Shown one piece after another: positions 56,560-64,000 of a stretch of 64,000 nucleotides of DNA. Location: assembly GCF_021155775.2 (NCBI RefSeq), contig NC_060236.1, positions 14,365,290 through 14,429,289 of the forward strand, in the 5' to 3' direction. The notes under the pieces were generated by a model. The model did not search any database. It had not been told where the DNA came from and saw only the letters and a program-made list of their open reading frames with translations. A program made the translations under genes and the position numbers. The DNA is from Neodiprion pinetum (lineage: Eukaryota; Arthropoda; Insecta; Hymenoptera; Diprionidae). Position 1 is the first letter of the stretch. The number at the start of each line of letters is the position of its first letter.

Positions 56560-57901
56560 TTGCGATGCAGGCGTCCACCCGGGAGTTTCATACGAAGCAA
56601 AGCAACATCGCGAATATTTAGGCAACGCGAGCCATTTAAACGAGTTCAGGGACGGCCGCGCGGACGCATCGACCTCCCTCAAACAGGAGCAGCGTCCAAA
56701 CCAAACGTCAGCTCCGTACAAATAGAATCTGGCCCTCCACAGATTCGAACACAATGCCCGCAGTCTTTGAATGGGTGCGTGACACTAATAATAGATACTA
56801 ACGCTAATACTAATTTGTTAAAAATCGATGAAATCGACCCAAGAGTCCACGTCACAAAGACGGACATTAGGCAGATTTCAGGGATAACGGAAGAATCCAT
56901 CAGAACAATAGGAAGTCTCTACATCGAGTTAGCTAATACACGCCACGAATTCCATCTTGTCGATAACTCCTTCCCTATCATCGAAGACGGTATACTGAGT
57001 GCAGACTTTTTACGTTCGGAAAAGGCGACTATCTGTTTCAAAAACATCTACCTTATCTCTCGCGAAACCGGCGTTATTCCCTTTAACAGTCATAGAACCA
57101 ACACAAAAACACCACCGCGTATCCTCATAACATCTGTCACACAAACACCGAAGGTTCGAATAACCACCGGTGAACTCACACGACAACCCAGCACATTTAT
57201 AGTTGACACCGGTGCTGATGTAAACATAATTAAACTCGGAGCAATACATCCGCATGTTCCGTGTAAATTACTCGAAGGTCCACGTTACCAGTGCTATACA
57301 TGAGCCAATAAAAGTAGTAGGAACAACCAGCATTCGAGTTGGTGACAACCTTCATATATTCCATATAGTCGACGATCTGTTCCCGATACAAGAAGACGGA
57401 ATCTTAGGATCGATATTTTTACGGAACGAAAATGCAACGATATCTTTCGATACAAAAAAAATAATACCGAACAATACTAGCAAACCATTCAAACTCCTAA
57501 ACGAAGACTACATATTGATACCACCACGAACGGCTCAGGTGATTGCACTAAAAATTTCGAATCCCTCTGTAAAAACGGGATTCATAGAACAGTTGGAAAT
57601 AGGCGCTAACATATTCCTGGGACAGGCCCTGGTTACCAACCAACAAGGGTTTGCTTACGTTTATGCAATAAATTCCAACGAATCAGCTGTGGAAATAAGA
57701 AGACCAGTCGTAACACTAGAAGAAGTCGATGAACTCGCGAGCACCGCCACGCTCAGTGCAAAAACACACCTAACGCATACAAGTACTGCAAGCAGCGGAC
57801 AGGTCTTACTAGCACAGGTCTTACACGAAAAAAAAAAAGGATCGAGAACCGCGTTCTTCCCACATCCCCAAATTACGATTCGAGACGCCTTGAGATTTTG
57901 A
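56560..57901 (+). pseudogene. pro: Gypsy tandem retropepsin-like domains
   Basis: The first domain (about 56770-57045) has IIDTNANTNLL, a degenerate form of DTGA, and DGILSADFLR. The second (about 57190-57470) has the canonical IVDTGADVNII at 57205-57216 and, after a frame change near 57260-57300, DGILGSIFLR. The two align throughout, including a VDxxFPIxEDGIL block, so they arose by duplication. Only the second keeps a usable catalytic Asp-Thr-Gly. The C-terminal part (to 57901) leads towards the RT. Confidence 0.75.
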
Positions 57902-58530
57902 AAGAAAACTTACGATTGGACCATTTGAACGACGAAGAAAAACAATTAATAGTTAATCTTGCTATCGAATTCAACCATTTATTTTTCCTCCCAGGTGACA
58001 CCCTGAGACATACAAACTTAGTCAGCCATACGATCCCTACTACCAATGACGCACCAATTCATACCAAACAATACAGACACCAAGGCTTGATAGGCTACTA
58101 CCGAAGATTCATTCCTAACCTTTCAAAAATTGCTAGACCTATTAATAATTTGCTAAAGAAGAATAGCCCTTTCCTATGGACAGCAGAACATGAATTTGCG
58201 TTCGAAACACTACGCGATAGTCTGTGTCGAGAACCGATACTGCAGTATCCAGACTTCGAAAAACCCTTCGTCCTAACAACCGACGCTTCAAAGTATGCAA
58301 TAGGAGCAATACTTAGTCAAGACAAAGATGGCGAGGATTTACCAATCGCGTATGCATCGAGGGTGTTACAAAAGGCCAAAATCAATTACTCGGTGTCCGA
58401 AAAAAAATTCTTAGCAGTCGTTTATGCCGTCAAACATTTCGTCCTTATCTTTACGGTAGAACCTTCACCCTGGTAACAGACCACGAACCACTGAAGTGGA
58501 TCAAAAACGTACGGGACCCGACTTCTCGTT
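57898..58530 (+). pseudogene. pol: Gypsy RT remnant and RNase H
   Basis: The frame begins with a pre-RT linker and the start of the RT (HTIPTTNDAPIHTKQYRH), then jumps at about 58080 directly to GYYRRFIPNLSKIARPINNL, the thumb. The fingers and palm, including the YxDD motif, are absent, an in-frame loss of roughly 200 codons. RNase H follows (FVLTTDASKYAIGAILSQ, then NYSVSEKKFLAVVYAVKHF). A frame change near 58440 moves the end of RNase H (VTDHEPLKWI) to the next frame. Confidence 0.85.
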
Positions 58531-58532
58531 TA

Positions 58533-59987
58533 ATGCACTGGAGACTGAAGTTGGAAGAATATTCGTACGTCACAAAACATAAAAAAGGAATAGCGAACTC
58601 CAACGCAGACGCGCTTTCCAGAAATCCACCTGTAGACTCTTTCCGAATTCTACCTATTACCTCAAAACGGCCACGACCCGATACAGAATGCTCATCTACT
58701 GACGCCCACAAGCGCGCCAAAGTAGCTTACCAATACCCAACACGTGCTCGCGAACCAGATACGCTGTCTTCGTCTACCAGCGCTCACAAACTCACCAAAA
58801 TAGCTCACCAACATCCAATACGTGCTCGTGAACCAGATACGCTATCTTCATCTACCGGCGCTCACAAGCGAATGAAACATGTAGACCAGCATCCAATACG
58901 AGCGCATGGATCTGCACATGAATCCACCAGCCCTTCCCCACGAAGACGAAACAAAGCATTACAAGACACTTTGACTTCCACTGTTACCTCTGACTCAAGT
59001 GCCAGTATGACTGACAATAGCAGCGCAACGGAGGCACCGATCGTAGTCGATAAAACGATCAAGCAAACTACGGAACGAGTTCAACCACTCACCTCATCTA
59101 AATCAAACCAAAACTCCGGTAAGCCCCAGGGTCGTAGTGTTAAAATACGTGAAGAACAGTCCGACACACTGAATAAGCCGACACCCGAAGCCACTACCAG
59201 TAAAGCACGAAATGACGCCCCTCGATTCACGGAATTCGTAACAGATCTTAACCACCTACCATTAACGCATAGTAAATTTATTCAAGAGATACGCGCCAAT
59301 CTCCTCGACAGACAAGATAACCTAGCCTACTGCATCTCGGCAGACTGCAAGACATCACGAGGAGTCGCGGGACAACTAATCAAAAGGAAAATAATCACCC
59401 AAGATGAACTACAACAACTAGATCCTGAAGTAACGAACGTATTGACACTGCCACATGGTAACCGCCTCATTTACAATCTAGTAACCAAAAAATACCACTA
59501 CCAGAAACCAACTGAAGAAACACTGTTCAACGCCCTAGTAAATCTAAAGAATTGCTCAGAACAAGACAAAATCAAATCGCTCTCCATTCAAAGACTAGGC
59601 TGCGGCTTAGATAAGTTAGACTGGAACCCTGTTAATCGGATGATCCATTACATATTCAAAGACTCCGACATAACGATCACCATTTGTAATTATCAAAACC
59701 CGACTTATGACTCGACATCTTCTGAATCTGAAGCAGACGCATCAACACCCAGAATCCCTGCTCCCCCTTTAACTCGTCGGCCAATGCGTCGGACCGGCAC
59801 TAGGTCAGCTCCAAGACATGCTCCGGTTTCTACTCCCTCGCGCTACCCAACTGATATCTCGGAGAGTGACTCCGTGACACATGATCCGGAGTCAGCTGTT
59901 GAAGACACGGATAGCGATGCCTCCGTTGTACCTACGGCAACGCTACCACCTTTAGGCTCACAACGTCGCGACAATCCCGAAAAGTGA
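58533..59987 (+). CDS. RNase H end, repeat linker and TARG1-type macrodomain
   Basis: This frame starts within RNase H (KKGIANSNADALSRNP at residues 17-32; the apparent ATG is internal). Residues 48-125 contain three imperfect 26-residue repeats (REPDTLSSSTSAHK...), then a Ser/Thr-rich linker. Residues about 255-385 form a macrodomain of the OARD1/TARG1 family: LAYCISADCKTSRGVAGQLI, LIYNLVTKKYHYQKPT, IQRLGCGLDKLDW, ITIC. The Lys and Asp reported as catalytic in human TARG1 (K84, D125) correspond to K319 and D360 here. TARG1 removes ADP-ribose from glutamate. A Ser/Pro-rich tail follows to TGA 59985-59987. It lies between RNase H and integrase within the Pol region. Confidence 0.75.
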   Translation: MHWRLKLEEYSYVTKHKKGIANSNADALSRNPPVDSFRILPITSKRPRPDTECSSTDAHKRAKVAYQYPTRAREPDTLSSSTSAHKLTKIAHQHPIRAREPDTLSSSTGAHKRMKHVDQHPIRAHGSAHESTSPSPRRRNKALQDTLTSTVTSDSSASMTDNSSATEAPIVVDKTIKQTTERVQPLTSSKSNQNSGKPQGRSVKIREEQSDTLNKPTPEATTSKARNDAPRFTEFVTDLNHLPLTHSKFIQEIRANLLDRQDNLAYCISADCKTSRGVAGQLIKRKIITQDELQQLDPEVTNVLTLPHGNRLIYNLVTKKYHYQKPTEETLFNALVNLKNCSEQDKIKSLSIQRLGCGLDKLDWNPVNRMIHYIFKDSDITITICNYQNPTYDSTSSESEADASTPRIPAPPLTRRPMRRTGTRSAPRHAPVSTPSRYPTDISESDSVTHDPESAVEDTDSDASVVPTATLPPLGSQRRDNPEK

Positions 59988-60025
59988 AAACCGGACCGCC
60001 CCCATATTGACAATGACAACTTCTG

Positions 60026-60475
60026 TTGCCTAGATTACTTCATACAAATCAAAACGACATATTACCAACACCCAACGTAACCGAAACAAATGACGGACTT
60101 CTCATGTTGTGCGACAATTACGCTCATTTCGTATCAGCTAATTGTGGTTGGACAGAAGGACTAGAAAAACAGTTGATAGACGGAAATCTAATAAGCATGG
60201 AATCCTTCCAAAACCAGAATCCAGAAATATCCGACGTAATTAAAACTCGGTTGAAAAACAACAAATACATATTTACCCTCGTAGTGAAACCACGTCAATC
60301 AGACCCGGGCAGACTTGACGACATTTTCTACACGTTAGTTAACTTGAGGATTATTTTGTCCGGACTAGACATTCGGTCCATATCATTCCCCATGTCAGGA
60401 CCAGGAGTTGATGATATTCTACGATCTATCTTTAAAAAACTCATTTATGACATTTTTGCGGATTCAGACATTTGA
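60026..60475 (+). CDS. Second, diverged macrodomain-like ORF
   Basis: The frame has no ATG start (codon 60026 is TTG). YAHFVSANCGWTEGLEKQLI, then IFTLVVKPRQSDPGRLDDIF, IRSISFPMSGPGVDDIL and IFADSDI follow the order of the macrodomain just upstream (LAYCISADC, LVTKK, LSIQRLGCGLD, IFKDSDI). The GCGLD loop has changed to SGPGVDD and the first glycine loop is altered, so it may be a structural or inactive copy. It ends at TGA 60473-60475, where the integrase frame starts in another phase. Confidence 0.6.
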   Translation: MPRLLHTNQNDILPTPNVTETNDGLLMLCDNYAHFVSANCGWTEGLEKQLIDGNLISMESFQNQNPEISDVIKTRLKNNKYIFTLVVKPRQSDPGRLDDIFYTLVNLRIILSGLDIRSISFPMSGPGVDDILRSIFKKLIYDIFADSDI

Positions 60476-61539
60476 GTAGAAATACTACAATCATACCAGA
60501 TGAACAATTACGCGAAGACATGATCAAAGAGTACCACGAGTCACTGATCGGAGGACACCAAGGCGTTACAAAAATTTTCAATAAAATAAGAGAAAAATAT
60601 TTTTGGCCAAATATGAAAAAGCAAATTCAAAATATCATCAGATCTTGTGGCAGTTGCCAGAGAAAAAAACTAGTTAGGATCAAAACAAAATTACCCATGG
60701 CAATCACTGACACGCCCGCAGAGGCCTTTGACAAAGTAGCCCTTGATTTACTTGGTCCACTTCCTGTTACGAAATCGAATAACCGCTACCTTTTGACGAT
60801 CCAGTGCAATCTGACCAAGTTCTTAGACGCCATTCCAATTCCCGATGCTACAGCAAAGACGATAGGGACAGTATTCGCTAAAGAATACATCACGCGCTAT
60901 GGATCTCCGCGAACTATACTCACTGACCAGGGACGAAACTTCATGAGTACCGCTTTCAAAAAAATATGCAGGCTCTTCAAAATTAAACAACTACGAACAA
61001 CCGCCTATAGACCGCAATCAAACGGCTCATTAGAAAGAAGTCACCTTGTAATTACCGAATACATCAAACATTACACCAACGAAGGTAAAGATTGGGATGA
61101 ATTCATACGTTTCGCCATTTTCTGCTATAATACAGCGAAACACGACAGTACACATTATTCACCTCACCAGCTGATCTTCGGCTCGGAAGCTAAACTACCG
61201 ACAGATGCGATACTAAGCAACATATCCACGCATACATACGATACATTCCTCCTCGATCTAATAGCGAATCTCACAGACATCCGTAAACGCGCCGCGTTGA
61301 ACCTGAAACAAGCTAAACAGAAAAGTAAAGAACACTACGACAGAACGATTAACCCACAACGATTTGAAGTAGGACAAACTGTCTACCTATTAAACGAAAC
61401 AAGGTCAAAATTCCAAGATCATTATAAAGGCCCGTATGTAATCAAACGAATAATAGATGACGTTAACGCCGAAATATACCTCACGCTAAACAAAACAAAA
61501 ATAGTTCATTTCAATAAACTGAAAATCGCACATACATAG
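60472..61539 (+). CDS. pol: Gypsy integrase, intact-looking
   Basis: HHCC zinc region (YHESLIGGHQG, CGSCQRKK), DD35E core (ALDLLGPLPV first Asp, ILTDQGRNF second Asp, NGSLERSH Glu) and a C-terminal chromodomain-free tail with VGQTVYLLNE and YKGPYVIKRI. It stops at TAG 61537-61539. It starts with TTG in the overlap with the preceding ORF, so it was once part of the Pol polyprotein or is reached by frameshifting. No lesion in the catalytic region. Confidence 0.9.
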   Translation: MSRNTTIIPDEQLREDMIKEYHESLIGGHQGVTKIFNKIREKYFWPNMKKQIQNIIRSCGSCQRKKLVRIKTKLPMAITDTPAEAFDKVALDLLGPLPVTKSNNRYLLTIQCNLTKFLDAIPIPDATAKTIGTVFAKEYITRYGSPRTILTDQGRNFMSTAFKKICRLFKIKQLRTTAYRPQSNGSLERSHLVITEYIKHYTNEGKDWDEFIRFAIFCYNTAKHDSTHYSPHQLIFGSEAKLPTDAILSNISTHTYDTFLLDLIANLTDIRKRAALNLKQAKQKSKEHYDRTINPQRFEVGQTVYLLNETRSKFQDHYKGPYVIKRIIDDVNAEIYLTLNKTKIVHFNKLKIAHT

Positions 61540-62451
61540 TAAAATCTCACATTAACCCCTTGAATAGCAAACACAGTACAACCAACAAACAGGGTATGAC
61601 AATCCAATCGAGCTAAATATTATCCACCCATCTACTTCTTCTGTCCATTCCCAACGAAGTAGAAACCCATGATGCAGTTCCTTACACACCACGTCCGCTT
61701 CTTTTAAACCCACCAGTACTTAAAACCTTACGAAAACCTTATTACAAATAGGCAACTACTATATTGCTACCAAGATCTGCTGTTGCGCTGTCAAACAGAC
61801 ATAAGTAAAATAAATGCTTGTGTACACTACTGCATTAAAATGATTGTAATGACGATCTTATACCCTTAGTTTACAATTAACCCAAAATATATCTACACTC
61901 ATAACCGATATCATTTTACGAATAGGTCAAACTCTGTATCTCGACATATCAAAAAAAAAAAAAAAATGGTATTACTTAGTACCCAGCGAATCAAAGAAAT
62001 GATTGTTGTTCAATCTTAAGTGTACTAACCCGCTTCCATGCGCATTAACCCTAGGCGCCTAGCTTTAAACAACATTATGTAACCATAGTATTATAACTAT
62101 ATGCCTTACGCTCATACGCAATCCAGAATATGAACCATACTATCTCAAACATAAACTTACTATTACAAACATTTATCCTCAAATATCCAACTAATGTTGC
62201 TAAACGCATCAGTCAATATTCATTCTACATTCATACTGCGACTACATACTTGTAAACACACACCAATTATCACTTTCATATATACGGACAACATATTATA
62301 TTCAGATTATGAATACCATACACTACCTATAATAAGAAAAATTGTAAAACTAATTTTAAGCACATACTTTGAAATCATGTTTCACTACTGTATATGACAT
62401 TTCCACCTTCTTGCTTTCCATATTCGGGACCATATCTACCGCTATGCTCCC
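61540..62451. other. Gypsy 3' untranslated region
   Basis: About 0.9 kb of AT-rich sequence between integrase and polypurine tract, with an A-run near 61951-61965. No env-like or other ORF is supported. Confidence 0.6.
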
Positions 62452-62475
62452 TCTGACGGAGGGGGGGGGGGGGGG
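62452..62475 (+). other. Gypsy polypurine tract
   Basis: ctgacgga followed by a run of sixteen or so G, ending exactly at the 3' LTR. It primes plus-strand synthesis. The long G-run may be length-variable or misassembled. Confidence 0.8.
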
Positions 62476-62919
62476 TGTTACGTCCAGCATACCACTTCTC
62501 TCTATTTTTCCTACTCGCTAACTCTCCCACAGTTCTTACATTAGTCTCATGGTCTCTGTCCTGTCCTCTTATCTCTACGTAGTCTCACGCTATTCACTAT
62601 CGCGCTTACTCATCAAATTCCATTCCCTACTTCTAGCATTGTCACACCTTTTCTGCACCCGTACGTTTCACGTCTCGAGGGACACTCCTATTCTGACTCT
62701 CGACAATTCCACATCTAGACTTCTTATATATCTTTTCGTACCACACAATTCATTCCTACCGGTAACTCAAGTTCTACGCAATAAACATATAATCGACATA
62801 TCAACATACTCAAGTTTATTCAATCCTCATCCTGATTTCCGGTTGACCTGAAACGTAAAAGCGAAGCCAACCAAGTTACTCCTTTCGCTCAGGAGTAAAC
62901 TCTACTCACGGACGTAACA
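62476..62919 (+). repeat. Gypsy 3' LTR
   Basis: Identical in length (444 bp) and termini to the 5' LTR, with about 12 differences. Confidence 0.95.
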
Positions 62920-62923
62920 ACTT

Positions 62924-64000
62924 AAAAAAATGTAAGAACTGTCGTTGATCTCAATTTTGCATTTTTGTACTTTACGATTGTTGTTTGAAGTGTTAGTTAT
63001 TTTTTATTCTTTTTGAAAAATTCATATGTTAGAGAACACTTAATTTTAAATACGTATTGCGTGTAAGTTTTGTTATGGTGATCTGTCTCGTTCTAGTTTT
63101 TTTTAAAATTACGAATGTTTCAAAAATATATATATACATATATCATTTAACATCCCATGGCATTTGGTAATTCATCGAAAAAATTTTTTTGCAATGATTT
63201 TATTCTAAAAAAATGTTTTTTGGATACATTATTAAATGCTATGGGCTTTGAAAAAAAAAATTTTTTTTTTTGAAAGATTCTAAATAAAAAAAAAACTATA
63301 ACGAGATGGAATATCGTAAAGAAACTTACACGCAATACGTAGAATTAGGTGTTCTCTTACATTTAACTTGAAAAAAAGACTATAACACTTTAAAAAACAA
63401 TCGCAAAGCACAAAAATGTAAGAATTGAGGTCAACAACACTTCTTATAATGTTTTAGTATTTTTTCTTTATTTGAAAAAAAATCAACATTTCAACAAAAA
63501 CAAAATCAAATTTCAGCCATTAATGCCCAAATTATGAGTATATAAAGAAAATCATCAATACTTCTTTTAGTTAGTACAAAAACATATGTGAAGCTAAATC
63601 AAAAGGGGTCGCGTTAAAACCTCGGTGATTTGGCATGGTATACCTCATATATATATGAGGTATTCCACGCCAAATCTGCCACTTCCGAACCTTATTATTC
63701 TTTTTTTGGCTCAATATTTGTTAAGTTGTTATACCCATTGAAAGAACCGCTGTATTTTTTCAAAATTTTTTGTCCATCCACTCATGAGATGTGATTTTTT
63801 TTCATTTGTTTATAACATGCCAAAAAATAGACCAAATTAAACTTCCTTTTCCTTTGAATGGTTAATTTTTTACCGTACTTTTCAAATGCGATAGTAAAAA
63901 AGTGATTAATTATTTTAAAATATAATTTTTTTTCTATTTGAATTACGAAAAAAATAGAAGGAACAGCATAACCGGGGTGAAACTAGTTTGAAAAATCGTT
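62924..64000. other. AT-rich MITE debris
   Basis: Contains sequence related to the 54-kb foldback (caaaagggtcgcgttaaaac-like at about 63601-63622) and, near 63633-63690, two element tips meeting head to head: tgatttggcatggtatacctc and gaggtattccacgccaaat. No gene. Confidence 0.6.

Larger units (their letters stand above)
54616..62919 (+). mobile_element. Ty3/gypsy element with macrodomain, LTR to LTR
   Basis: Flanked by ACTT (54612-54615 and 62920-62923). Two 444-bp LTRs bound gag, tandem retropepsins, a truncated RT, RNase H, two macrodomain-like ORFs and an intact-looking integrase. I count about 12 differences between the LTRs (about 97% identity), so the insertion is fairly recent. Despite that, the RT palm is missing and gag has a stop, so it is non-autonomous. 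Confidence 0.9.

Noticed and set aside
61540..62451. A possible env gene after the gypsy integrase
   Set aside because: Only short frames are present, without signal peptide, transmembrane segment or cleavage site.

Overview
This is eukaryotic, almost certainly insect, DNA, and Hymenoptera fits best. It is AT-rich, has spliced genes with canonical GT-AG introns, and is dominated by insect-type transposable elements: three Ty3/gypsy LTR elements, four non-LTR retrotransposons, one Penelope-like element, several foldback DNA transposons and a DNA-polymerase-B element. I see no bacterial operon, CRISPR array, rRNA or convincing tRNA. Host genes are few and broken up by insertions.

Layout. 1-2.7 kb: the 3' end of a gypsy element (integrase tail, then a deoxynucleoside kinase reading frame, then a polypurine tract and a candidate 3' LTR). 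3.2-4.8 kb: a foldback mariner-like element with two inverted transposase ends. 6.5 kb: a P-element-like transposase scrap. 11.4-12.06 kb: a 5'-truncated Jockey-type LINE with target-site duplication (TSD), inserted into the last exon of a seven-exon THAP-domain gene that runs on the minus strand from 19.05 to about 12 kb. Its first intron holds a foldback element and copy 1 of a 2.6-kb non-coding repeat. 19.7-23.8 kb: decayed gypsy gag-pol. 23.8-27.3 kb: a GA-rich LINE on the minus strand that lacks its 3' end. 27.5-30.1 kb: copy 2 of the 2.6-kb repeat, with its own TSD. 31.2-34.4 kb: a CR1-like LINE with a PHD-finger ORF1. 34.4-39.4 kb: a nearly complete R1-clade LINE sitting inside an (AC)n microsatellite. 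39.9-45.0 kb: a protein-primed DNA polymerase B pseudogene behind 52-bp tandem repeats, split by two insertions. 45.05-47.5 kb: a Penelope-like element with inverted terminal arms that carry hammerhead-like motifs. 48.5-49.0 kb: a tandem repeat. 49.5-50.1 kb: a foldback MITE. 52.3-54.0 kb: the last three exons of a DUF4806 gene (minus strand). 54.6-62.9 kb: a gypsy element with both LTRs (444 bp each, about 97% identical). 62.9-64 kb: AT-rich MITE debris.

Most notable content. Two gypsy elements carry cellular nucleotide-metabolism domains that the core retrotransposon plan does not need. One has a deoxynucleoside kinase directly downstream of, and in frame with, the end of Pol. The other has a TARG1/OARD1-type macrodomain, plus a second degenerate copy, between RNase H and integrase, together with tandem retropepsin domains. 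The same young element has lost the palm of its reverse transcriptase, so it was probably mobilised in trans or damaged recently. The two host genes (THAP and DUF4806) could be rebuilt by hand from matching splice sites and intron phases. The THAP gene has a TGA inside its DNA-binding domain and a LINE in its last exon, so it is probably a pseudogene in this haplotype.
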